Position numbers and translations under genes: made by a program
Shown here: positions 8,232 to 16,565 of the stretch, piece after piece
How positions within the stretch are numbered: the first letter of the stretch is position 1
How the letters are laid out: every line of letters starts with the position of its first letter
The notes under the pieces: generated by a model
What the model saw: only the letters and a program-made list of their open reading frames with translations
Told to the model about the DNA's origin: nothing
Database searches by the model: none
NCBI GenBank assembly: GCA_964613215.1
Contig: CAZTHK010000031.1
Span: 1-27,245, forward strand
Reading direction: 5' to 3'
Source: CAZTHK01 sp964613215
GTDB taxonomy: Bacteria > Krumholzibacteriota > Krumholzibacteriia > Krumholzibacteriales > CAZTHK01
Length of the DNA stretch: 27,245 bases

Positions 8232-9878
8232 CTACTCAGGTATATAAGCTGCCTTCAAATACGGTACAAAATCACCATCCTCCACTGAGGATACATCCTC
8301 CTTCCCTCCCACCCTGACAGCAGTTTCAGCCAGCTGATACTTCATGCTGGGCCAGAAGGAGGCCTCCACCCTTACCATGTAGTCTCCATCATCCACCTTT
8401 GATCCCTCGCTGTCTCTGAGATCCCAGGTGTATATGTGATGCCCCACATCTATGCTGGCTCCGGTCACTGCGTCGATTCCGCGGTACTCTGAAATGGCCG
8501 ACCAGACCGGGAGGTTAACCTGCTTATCCCCGGCGTATCCGCTGAACCCGGAAACGTATACCGTAGCGATGTAATTACCATCCTGATCCTCTACCCACAC
8601 CGCCGTCTGGGGAGGAAGCTGATCCTGGAAACCAAGCACGAAATCGATCATTACCAGCGGTTTCTCATAATCCTCGGGATTGAAGTGTTTGACCGGAGGG
8701 CGCATCTCCCGGTAAACCATACCGGCCGCCTCCGATTCCGGATATTTATCTGTCACCTTCAGGAAATACTCGGTGGCCTCCCTCTTGCGGGCCAGTCCCA
8801 TATAGAAGGTAGCCTCCGCCCTGACACTGTCGGGGGCATCACTCTCCATCACATAGCGGAGATCCTCCACCCCCTGCTGGTGCTTCCCCACGAAGAAGGG
8901 AAACATGATCCCGTAGATACCCCGGATCAATCTGAGCTCGATATCATGGGGGGACAGCTCCACCGCCCTGTCCATATAGTTCATGGCCTTGAATGCCTGA
9001 TTGGTGCGGAGATTGGTATCCTCCGCTATCCGCTCATCGTAGCCGTGCTCGGCCATTCCCGAAACCGAGAAGGAGAGCAGTTTGTAGGCTTCCGCACTGG
9101 TGGTATCCTTCATGGTATAACTCTCCAGCACCTCCACCGCTTTCTGATATTCCTTATCATGGTAATATATTCTTCCCATATCCAGAAGGGGTGCGGGATC
9201 GTCCGGGTTGTTCCTGTACTGCTCCTTTAACTGCTCAATTCTCTCGCTGTCATTTTCATCCGGAGCCAACAGTGCATCCGTCTTCTTTGACTGCTCTGAT
9301 ATCTCAGCCAGCTTGCTTCTGGCTCTCTCCACCTCCTCCTCACTGCCGGAGAGGGCTGCAATATTCTGAAGCGCCCTCATCTGCCCGGCCACATCACCCT
9401 TCTTGCGGTAACCCTCCTCCAGGTTACGGTAAGCTGTCAGTATCATCTCATCCCCTCCCTCCGTCCCCTTTCCGGTCAACAACTGCAGATCGGCGATACC
9501 CTGTTCCAGATATCCCAGGAATTTGGGCACCTGAACCCCCATTATACCCCTGAACAGATAGGCCCGGGGGTAGTTCTCATCAAGCTCAACGGCCCTGTCC
9601 AGCAGCCGGAAGGACTCGGTAACCAGCCTGCCCGCTTCCATATAGTCGGAGGTGCCGCCCGCGCTCATGCCGGTGTAGAGGCCCAGATAGGCATGGGCAT
9701 CGGAGCTCTCCGGGTGCTCATCCACCGCCTGCTGCATCAATTCTCTGGCCTCTGTTATCCGCCCCTCCCCGGAGAGTTTCTCCGCCCGGGAGATGTAATC
9801 CTTCATCTCACCGGCTGTCAGAAATCCGGCCATGGTGAGGGATAATACTGCAAAGAGCAGGACTATTCTTTTGATCAT
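8232..9878 (-). CDS. Exported TPR protein with C-terminal DUF2271-like domain
   Basis: This is a 548-residue protein with an N-terminal signal peptide (about 1-23), then helical TPR-like repeats (about 25-390) and a C-terminal domain (about 404-548) resembling DUF2271, a periplasmic beta domain of unknown function (PLVMIDFVLGFQ, VWVEDQDGNYIATVYVSG, HIYTWDLRD). The helical part is internally duplicated: RAYLFRGIMG...LEQGIADLQLL (105-134) aligns with ELRLIRGIYG...HQQGVEDLRYV (314-343). The ATG follows AAGGAAGT six bases upstream. It heads the operon with the MalE/F/G-like genes, 41 bases before the binding-protein gene. A scaffold or carbohydrate-linked periplasmic role is possible, but I do not assign one. 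The domain call is by recognition of the pattern only. Confidence 0.82.
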   Translation of the reverse strand: MIKRIVLLFAVLSLTMAGFLTAGEMKDYISRAEKLSGEGRITEARELMQQAVDEHPESSDAHAYLGLYTGMSAGGTSDYMEAGRLVTESFRLLDRAVELDENYPRAYLFRGIMGVQVPKFLGYLEQGIADLQLLTGKGTEGGDEMILTAYRNLEEGYRKKGDVAGQMRALQNIAALSGSEEEVERARSKLAEISEQSKKTDALLAPDENDSERIEQLKEQYRNNPDDPAPLLDMGRIYYHDKEYQKAVEVLESYTMKDTTSAEAYKLLSFSVSGMAEHGYDERIAEDTNLRTNQAFKAMNYMDRAVELSPHDIELRLIRGIYGIMFPFFVGKHQQGVEDLRYVMESDAPDSVRAEATFYMGLARKREATEYFLKVTDKYPESEAAGMVYREMRPPVKHFNPEDYEKPLVMIDFVLGFQDQLPPQTAVWVEDQDGNYIATVYVSGFSGYAGDKQVNLPVWSAISEYRGIDAVTGASIDVGHHIYTWDLRDSEGSKVDDGDYMVRVEASFWPSMKYQLAETAVRVGGKEDVSSVEDGDFVPYLKAAYIPE

Positions 9879-9936
9879 ATTATTACTTCCTTTCGATATG
9901 CTTCCGGTTAACGAAATTTTCCCGGATGTGATAATT

Positions 9937-9963
9937 TTTATACCAGATGGGAGAATTTATCAA
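9937..9963 (-). promoter_or_regulatory. Weak candidate promoter for the TPR-malEFG-like operon
   Basis: On the minus strand TTGATA (9958-9963) precedes TATAAA (9937-9942) by 15 bases, a shorter spacer than usual, about 60 bases upstream of the TPR gene start. The region is AT-rich. A GTTAAC palindrome lies near the predicted start site. This is tentative. Confidence 0.28.
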
Positions 9964-9986
9964 TAAAAATTATTCCATTTTGTATT

Positions 9987-10014
9987 TTGAAACAAACCTG
10001 TCTTTCCATATAAA
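9987..10014 (+). promoter_or_regulatory. Sigma70-like promoter ahead of the truncated leader ORF
   Basis: TTGAAA (9987-9992), a 16-base spacer and TATAAA (10009-10014) lie about 50 bases before the ATG at 10067. Transcripts could read through the truncated ORF into the five-gene operon, whose first ATG is about 320 bases further on. Confidence 0.42.
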
Positions 10015-10066
10015 GTATCTCCATGAGCAAGTGGTTCTTCTGACCATTTTGAGAAAAGGGGCTCTC

Positions 10067-10171
10067 ATGAAAAGGACGACTCTGTTTGCTGTTATTATGA
10101 TCTCCGTCATCTCACTTACCGCGGCCAGGCCGTTCAAGTCGCCGGTCAGGGAAACCGGACCCTCTTTATAA
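10067..10171 (+). pseudogene. Truncated paralogue: signal peptide copy of the downstream giant gene
   Basis: This short reading frame encodes 34 residues. Its first 27 align without gaps with the first 27 residues of the giant protein at 10344: both have AARPFKSPV at positions 19-27 and a hydrophobic segment before it. After that point all similarity stops, and the frame ends at TAA. AAGGGG lies just upstream of the ATG, a better ribosome site than the intact gene has. The simplest reading is a remnant of a tandem duplicate that lost its body. A functional leader peptide is the alternative. The frame can be extended upstream to 9947, but the added 40 residues look non-coding. Confidence 0.6.
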
Positions 10172-10256
10172 CTGAGAAGATCAGAGTAAAAGCACCCCGG
10201 CTCGCACTCGGCCAGAACTATCATAATCAGTTTAACCCATCCACCCGGTCAGGGAA
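10142..10256. repeat. 12-base direct repeat flanking about 90 bases
   Basis: CCGGTCAGGGAA occurs at 10142-10153 and again at 10245-10256. The first copy begins exactly where the truncated leader ORF stops resembling its intact paralogue. The pair could be a scar of the rearrangement that removed the rest of the duplicate, or chance. Confidence 0.45.
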
Positions 10257-10267
10257 GAATATTTCCC

Positions 10268-10297
10268 TTGCAATCAATCAACCGTTACAGATAATAT
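10268..10297 (+). promoter_or_regulatory. Sigma70-like promoter for the five-gene surface operon
   Basis: TTGCAA (10268-10273), an 18-base spacer and TAATAT (10292-10297) lie in an AT-rich stretch. The predicted start is about 40 bases before the ATG at 10344. No good Shine-Dalgarno site precedes that ATG. Confidence 0.45.
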
Positions 10298-10343
10298 ACA
10301 TTCAATAACATTATTATTACACTTTGCAAGAATCAGCTTTCTT

Positions 10344-13300
10344 ATGAAACACTTTGCTCTCATAACCCTCACTCTTATAGTGGTTGTATCCATCCCGGCA
10401 GCCAGGCCGTTCAAGTCTCCGGTGATAGATGGCGTTATCACAGGAGACGGTACCGACTGGGATCACGGCGACCTCAGGGTGGATGATCCCCTGGGAGATA
10501 CCTCCTGGGGTTCCAATGATATCGACGATCTATGGGCCACCTACGACAGTCTCAACCTCTATATAGGGGTAAGGTATCAGGTAAATAACAACGCCATGCT
10601 GGTTATGGTGGATGCCGGAATAGACAGCGGTACCACCGACATAAATACCTTGGACTGGTATCCCCGTAACTTCAACTTCCCCGATTCACTGCTGTGTAAC
10701 CTTTTGATAGCCAACTGGAACGGGGGTGATCTGGGAGTAAGGAAGATAACCGGGGAAACATCCACTGAAGACATCACCTCCCTGTGCCAGACTGCCAATC
10801 AGGCGGCGGAGGGCTTCTTCTATGAAGGGGAGATAAAGATCCCCTGGGATGTCATATACGGAAATGGCCCCGGAGTGGTCAAGGAGAATGCAACCATCCG
10901 GCTGGTCACCGTGATTGCAGGGGGGGACAATTACAATGGCCCCGATTCTGCTCCGGACAACCCGGGTATGGATGGAATGGGTGGTCCTACCACCATATAT
11001 AATATGTACAACCTTCCCCTGGACAAGAATGGAGACGGACTGCCGGATTCATTCCGGGGTTCCATATCCGGAACGGTGGAGCTTGAAGATCCCGGCAACG
11101 ATTCCACTGTAGTGGACCTCTCCCTGTATATTGAAAGCTCCGATAAACTGATAGATACCACCAGCACGCCTCCGGGCGGAGGCGATTACAGCTTCTCCCG
11201 CCTGGGTGATGCAACCTACCGGGTGGAGGCATTCGCCCGCGGCTATGCCAGGCTGAGCCAGTCCGGGATTACCATCAGCGGGCAGAATGATGTCACCGGA
11301 GTGGACTTTACCATGACCAGGGCGGGCAAGATCACCGGCCAGCTAAGTTTCGCCGACGGGCCCGGAAACGATGCCACCGTTGCCGCTTACGACTCCGCTA
11401 CCGGCCTTATTGCCGGGGAAGGGGAATTCGACATACCACCCGCCGGCGGGGACTTCCAGTTGCTGGTCCCGGACGGAACCTATTATGTAACAGCACAGTC
11501 CCCCGGATATGTCCCTGATACCACCAGAGCTGTGATAGAGAGCAGCGACAGCGTGCATGTGGGCACCCTAAGTCTGAGTGCGGTGCGGGCCACCGATCTG
11601 GTTCTGATCGACCAGGAGGGGGAAGAGATACCCAGCATAAGCACTACGGTGAGTTTCCCCGATTCCGGCATTTATTTCTATGCCTCCGCCATGATAGAAG
11701 CAAGGGATCAGGCGGGAAGGCGTGATCTATTCGATCCGGCGGGGACACTGGATCAGATAGAACTGGATGCCACCAAGCTGAATAACTTTTCTCCTCCCCG
11801 TGGAGAGGTAACCTTCTATGACAGTGATACCATTCCGCTGCCCGATTCCACCATCTCGCTCAGTCAGGGAAGGGGTCGGTTCCTGATCTCGGATGATCAG
11901 ATAGAGGTTCTGCGTATATTTACAGAAAGTTCGGCCGATACCAGCGTATGGGGAAAATTCAAACTGGGGATAAGATCGGCGGAACCTGAATTCATCAGTC
12001 TGAATGCCCTTGGCGATACCATAGTGGCAGATGGATCCGATGAGGTAACCATAGAGGGGCGGCTGCTGGATATCAGCGGCAATCCGGTCCGTATCGCAGG
12101 TATAAATGTAAGCTTCTCGGTGGCTCCCTCCTCTACCGGAGAAGGCAACTTCAAGATCCCCTCGGTGGTCACCACCGCTGAAGGGAAATTCTCCGCCACC
12201 CTGACCGCCACCGGCGCCGGGGAGATTCACGCTACTGCTACCTGCATATACAACAACAGGGAACTGGACGTTCTGGGAGAACAGGAGCTCGCTTATGTCA
12301 GGGTAGCTGCTGTTCCGGGCGACCCCGCCTACATTATACTGGACAGCGAATCCGAACGGATCGGTCTGGAACAGTCCATGGAGATAACCGCTCAGCTGGT
12401 GGATATGAATGGAAATCCGGTGAGCCAGGGGGGTTATTCCCTGGCCTTTTCGCATGATCCCGCCGGGGCCGGCACCATATCACCCTCCATGGCCGATCTG
12501 GGAAGTAACGGCAGAGCATCGGCAACCTTTACCTCGGATACACTCAGGTCTGCGGTTAATGTAACCGCTGAATCCTCTCCCGGCATGGATGTGGAGAGCG
12601 TTTCTTTTCTCATAGAGAAGGTGCTTCTGTTCACCGATCCACCTGCTCCCGAACCCGACCCGGCCCATAACAGCATCGCTCAGATGGATCTCACCTCGGT
12701 GACAGTGGGCAACAATTCCGAAGCCCTGAATATCAGTGTTGATTTCAGTAGTAACTTCAATGGAGTTCATATCATCTGCCTGCTGGAGACCGGCTATGGC
12801 GGAATCTCTAATGGTGGTACCAGTGATCCCTTCGGTTTTCCGGTATCATATCAGCACTCTGATAAACCCGACTTTGCACTTACCTATAAATACTCCACCG
12901 ACGACTATGCAGACATGCGATTCTGGGATGGGGAGTGGGTATGGTGGGACGATGACGCCCTGGAATACCGTACCCAGAGTCAGGGATGGGTGGAGGGTGT
13001 TAATGTCCAGTCCGGCTGGATCACCAAAGGCTCACAATCGGCAGATTTTGAAATTCCCCTTTATATATTCGATCCGCTGGAGATTCCGGATTCCATAGGA
13101 GTGGAGATATATATCACCCAGGAGGAGGATGTTAAAAGATCCGCCTTCGACTCCGCACCCCACGACTCCACCCTGGATATAGATTTCGATCCAACAGATC
13201 CGGATGCCGACTGGTCGGTTACAGAAACCCCGGTGTCGCTTTATCATTACGCAGAGAGATACAAGATGGAACTGGACTTCCCCCCCGCTCCCACTCTCTC

Positions 13301-15641
13301 CAACCCTGCTGCGGATCCGGGGAACGTATCAGCCGGCGAACCGGTAACATTCACCGTGGAGGTAACCGGTGCCGGCGGCGGGATCGGGGATGTGCTGATC
13401 GATCTGTCCACCCTGGGAGGTTCCCGCTTTCAGAGAATGAGGGATGACGGTACCAACGGGGATGAATCCGCCGGTGACGGGATATTCAGCCACATGTACA
13501 TGGTGGATCCCCAGACCTCCGGCGGGGAATACCGGGCGGGTGTATCGGCCAGGGACAGCACCAATGTCGCCAGCTCAGATACAACCATATCCTTCAATGT
13601 TGAGGGAACCGTTACCATGATAAGGGCATTCCGGGATTCAACCGGGGATGACCACGGACCCGACTTGTTCGGAAGGGACGGTCTCTACTACTTCTACCCC
13701 ACCAACAGTGTATTCGTAAACGGGGCCTTCGACCTTTTGGACTGCCGGATATTCGAAACCACCAAGATAGTTGGAGGAGAGGTAGTACCCAGCTTTGCCT
13801 TTCAGGTCAGATGCGGTAGTGTCCCCGACCCCGCAGACGAAGGTACCGCCGACTGGAATCCCCTCTACGCCGACATCAATATACACAAAGTGGATATCTA
13901 TATAGATGCTTTCAAGGGAGGGGCTACCGAAGGGCTGCCCAACCGGCAGAATGATTTCGCCAAATGGGATGCCTGGGATTATACCATAGTTATGGAGGGC
14001 TGGTACAAGGGGGTAATCGCCTCAGAGGGCAAGAACACCCCCGAAGCCTGGGGTACCACCGCTCTGCGGTCGGACCGGGATATCATCCTGCTGACCGACT
14101 TCGAGCAGAACACCATAACCGGAGTGGTCTCCCGCGAATCGCTGGGCAATCCCACTATCGAAGATATCCAGAACTGGGATATCATGGTGGTGATGACCAG
14201 TCACGACGGCCATAGTGACAACACCAACTTCGGTGATACCAGATGGGTAAACGAAAGCACAGGAGAGTGGCAGTTTGGCGGCGGAGATAACAGCGACCGC
14301 GATCCCAATATCATAGACCTGATGGGAGCTCCGGGAGTGGGCAAGAATCCGGGGAGAAGCCAGAGCGAGATGCTCAACTACAAATCAAAGGAGGCGGTGG
14401 CCCGCTCCGAGGAGGGAGAAACTGCAGTAATTCTGGAAACCACTACCTTCGAGGATCAGGGGCCTCCGGTTATTCAGGTCAGGGAAAGGACCCAGGAGAC
14501 AGTTCCTTTTATTGCCCTGGTCAATTCACCCCTATACTTTACTGCCCAAATAACCGATGATGACGAAGTAGAATCCGCCACCTTCCGTTGGAGGGCGGAT
14601 TCTGTTACCACCGGAGAATGGCCCAATGTGCTGGAGATGGGATACGCCGGAAGGGAGATATGGAGTGTTGATCTGCCGGTCGATCAGATCGAGCAGGAAG
14701 TGCCCGTCGCCAGGTATGACAGCACCAGGAATATCGAATTTATCATAGATGCCACCGACCCATCCGGAAACACTGCCAGCACTCCCCTCTACACCATGGA
14801 GATACCCCGGAGCGTGGAATACTATCAGGTGGACAGCCTTACCGCCGAAACCGGCATAGAGGTGATGTGCCCGGAGGGTACCTTCATAAATATACCCCGG
14901 AACTCACTCCCCTCTCCCATGAGGGAAATGGCTATCTCGCTGAGGCTTACCCCCCATTACCTGTCCGGTTTCAGTTCTCCCCCCGGTGAGGTATCCTCTA
15001 TAAATGTTATCAGAACCGTGGATGTGGAAGGTACCGACGATGAGGGTGATGTGTACGGGGTGGTTGAGTTCAAGGATCTGATAAATATCTCATTCCACTA
15101 TCCCCAGTACGCCCTGGATGATGTGGATGAAAACCTGCTGGCCATATACAAGTACAATTATACCACCAGTACATGGATTTACCAGGGAGGCAATGTTAAC
15201 CCCTACGGAAACCTGATCACCATCCAGACCAGGGAACCGGGAACATACGGTATATTCCACAGTCCCGCATTCAGATATCAGCCGGCGGAGGTTTTCTCCG
15301 GGGTTACCTTCTCTCCCAATCCCTTCTCCCCCAATAACGACGGGGTCTATGACAGAACCAACATCAGTTTCTTCCTGACCGAAGAGGCTACCGTCACTAT
15401 AGAGATATTCGATATCGAGGGGAACAGGATGAGGATCCTGCAGGAACGCTTCCCCTATACCGCCGAGGATACCCCGGACAAGAAACCCCGGAGAATCACC
15501 GGGATGTTCTGGGACGGCAGGGACAATACCGGCAAGATAGTTCCTTTTGGAATATACATCTGCAGGTTTACCATTACCTATCAGAAGGCCGGCGGCGAGA
15601 GAACCATCAGAACCAACAAGGCCCTGGCAGTGGTGAGATAA
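10344..15641 (+). CDS. Giant multimodular surface protein with glucodextranase-C-like domain and FlgD-like tail
   Basis: This is a 1765-residue secreted protein with a signal peptide (1-20). Modules, by pattern: a DOMON/CBM9-like sugar-binding beta domain (about 24-235); two carboxypeptidase-regulatory-like domains (about 238-325 and 327-412); invasin/Big-like Ig domains (about 546-655 and 656-760); a second beta domain rich in Trp and Asp (about 775-975); an Ig-like domain (about 981-1088); a domain resembling the C-terminal domain of glucodextranase (about 1090-1369; DSTGDDHGPD, DIYID, ESLGNP, FGGGDN, DPNIIDLM); another Ig-like domain (about 1374-1490); a ZU5-like part (about 1500-1640); and a FlgD/type IX-like tail (about 1650-1765; SPNPFSPNNDG, FWDGRDNTG, PFGIYICRF). 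I see no catalytic glycosidase domain, so it is probably a surface glucan-binding scaffold. It is first in a coupled operon: its stop codon abuts the next ATG. Functional role is inferred. Confidence 0.85.
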   Translation: MKHFALITLTLIVVVSIPAARPFKSPVIDGVITGDGTDWDHGDLRVDDPLGDTSWGSNDIDDLWATYDSLNLYIGVRYQVNNNAMLVMVDAGIDSGTTDINTLDWYPRNFNFPDSLLCNLLIANWNGGDLGVRKITGETSTEDITSLCQTANQAAEGFFYEGEIKIPWDVIYGNGPGVVKENATIRLVTVIAGGDNYNGPDSAPDNPGMDGMGGPTTIYNMYNLPLDKNGDGLPDSFRGSISGTVELEDPGNDSTVVDLSLYIESSDKLIDTTSTPPGGGDYSFSRLGDATYRVEAFARGYARLSQSGITISGQNDVTGVDFTMTRAGKITGQLSFADGPGNDATVAAYDSATGLIAGEGEFDIPPAGGDFQLLVPDGTYYVTAQSPGYVPDTTRAVIESSDSVHVGTLSLSAVRATDLVLIDQEGEEIPSISTTVSFPDSGIYFYASAMIEARDQAGRRDLFDPAGTLDQIELDATKLNNFSPPRGEVTFYDSDTIPLPDSTISLSQGRGRFLISDDQIEVLRIFTESSADTSVWGKFKLGIRSAEPEFISLNALGDTIVADGSDEVTIEGRLLDISGNPVRIAGINVSFSVAPSSTGEGNFKIPSVVTTAEGKFSATLTATGAGEIHATATCIYNNRELDVLGEQELAYVRVAAVPGDPAYIILDSESERIGLEQSMEITAQLVDMNGNPVSQGGYSLAFSHDPAGAGTISPSMADLGSNGRASATFTSDTLRSAVNVTAESSPGMDVESVSFLIEKVLLFTDPPAPEPDPAHNSIAQMDLTSVTVGNNSEALNISVDFSSNFNGVHIICLLETGYGGISNGGTSDPFGFPVSYQHSDKPDFALTYKYSTDDYADMRFWDGEWVWWDDDALEYRTQSQGWVEGVNVQSGWITKGSQSADFEIPLYIFDPLEIPDSIGVEIYITQEEDVKRSAFDSAPHDSTLDIDFDPTDPDADWSVTETPVSLYHYAERYKMELDFPPAPTLSNPAADPGNVSAGEPVTFTVEVTGAGGGIGDVLIDLSTLGGSRFQRMRDDGTNGDESAGDGIFSHMYMVDPQTSGGEYRAGVSARDSTNVASSDTTISFNVEGTVTMIRAFRDSTGDDHGPDLFGRDGLYYFYPTNSVFVNGAFDLLDCRIFETTKIVGGEVVPSFAFQVRCGSVPDPADEGTADWNPLYADINIHKVDIYIDAFKGGATEGLPNRQNDFAKWDAWDYTIVMEGWYKGVIASEGKNTPEAWGTTALRSDRDIILLTDFEQNTITGVVSRESLGNPTIEDIQNWDIMVVMTSHDGHSDNTNFGDTRWVNESTGEWQFGGGDNSDRDPNIIDLMGAPGVGKNPGRSQSEMLNYKSKEAVARSEEGETAVILETTTFEDQGPPVIQVRERTQETVPFIALVNSPLYFTAQITDDDEVESATFRWRADSVTTGEWPNVLEMGYAGREIWSVDLPVDQIEQEVPVARYDSTRNIEFIIDATDPSGNTASTPLYTMEIPRSVEYYQVDSLTAETGIEVMCPEGTFINIPRNSLPSPMREMAISLRLTPHYLSGFSSPPGEVSSINVIRTVDVEGTDDEGDVYGVVEFKDLINISFHYPQYALDDVDENLLAIYKYNYTTSTWIYQGGNVNPYGNLITIQTREPGTYGIFHSPAFRYQPAEVFSGVTFSPNPFSPNNDGVYDRTNISFFLTEEATVTIEIFDIEGNRMRILQERFPYTAEDTPDKKPRRITGMFWDGRDNTGKIVPFGIYICRFTITYQKAGGERTIRTNKALAVVR

Positions 15642-16565
15642 ATGAATGTTTTAAGAAATATAAATATCTGCAGGAAGAGCTGCCGATTGACGGGCTGCAC
15701 GGTAATGTGCCTGGGCATTGTCCTGCTGCTGATTGCCGTTACCGCGCAAAATCTGATGGCCGATTTCAGGCACGCCCGTTCAGGACCCAGGCCCAGATCG
15801 CTGGGATCGGCGTTTGTATCGGTGGCCGACGATGCCAATGCAGTCTACTGGAATCCCGCAGGTATGACCCAGATAGGGCGGTTCGAGGCACTGGGCTGCC
15901 GGACCATACTTTACAATGTTTCCGGATTATCCAATGACTACATCACCGCTGTATATAACCTGGGTTTTCTGGCCCTGGGAACGAGCTGGGTCAGGCTGGG
16001 GCTGGAGGACATCTATCATGAGGATACCATCAATTTCTCCCTGGCCAGAAGGATCTCCGCCATAAAAGGCCTATCGGTGGGAGCCAGTTTCAAGATGTTC
16101 ATACTGTCGGCTCCCGGTTACGAAAAGTACAACGATCCCGCCTATGAGGGGAGGGTTACCGAACCCAGCTATGACCTGGGAATACACTACAGTCCGGCAG
16201 ACAACTGGTCGTTGGGGGCTGTGGTATACAATATCTCCCAGCCGGAAATGGCCCTGCTGAGAACCACCACCAACCCGGATCCGGTATACCGCAACGTTGC
16301 AGTGGGTGTTAGTTACATATTCAGGGGGGTGCTTCTTATGACCTACGACCTGCGGACCAGGTTCGGGGAGCTATCCAATACCGAGGGGAGGATCGGCGGC
16401 GAGTTATGGTTCTTCAACGCGGTAGGTTTGAGGGGAGGATTCAAGCAGGACCGGATGACCGCCGGATTCGGATTGAGGCATGAATACTGGCAGGTGGATC
16501 TGATGCTGGAGACCCATAATGAACTGGGTAACATGTACCAATTTTCAGCAACCATAAGACTATGA
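15642..16565 (+). CDS. PorV/UPF0164-like outer-membrane beta-barrel protein
   Basis: This 307-residue protein has a hydrophobic export signal (about 20-40) and the N-terminal signature of PorV/UPF0164-type barrels (ARSGPRPRSLGSAFVSVADDANAVYWNPAG, split here at residues 45-62 and 63-74). Alternating aromatic beta-strands follow, ending in YQFSATIRL. PorV-type proteins carry type IX secretion cargo at the outer membrane in Bacteroidota, but many homologues in other phyla have no known role. The ATG begins directly after the stop codon of the giant FlgD-tailed protein, so the two are translationally coupled. The gene also overlaps the next one by four bases (ATGA). An internal ATG at residue 22 is an alternative start but has no ribosome site. 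A role in exporting or anchoring its upstream neighbour is inference. Confidence 0.82.
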   Translation: MNVLRNINICRKSCRLTGCTVMCLGIVLLLIAVTAQNLMADFRHARSGPRPRSLGSAFVSVADDANAVYWNPAGMTQIGRFEALGCRTILYNVSGLSNDYITAVYNLGFLALGTSWVRLGLEDIYHEDTINFSLARRISAIKGLSVGASFKMFILSAPGYEKYNDPAYEGRVTEPSYDLGIHYSPADNWSLGAVVYNISQPEMALLRTTTNPDPVYRNVAVGVSYIFRGVLLMTYDLRTRFGELSNTEGRIGGELWFFNAVGLRGGFKQDRMTAGFGLRHEYWQVDLMLETHNELGNMYQFSATIRL

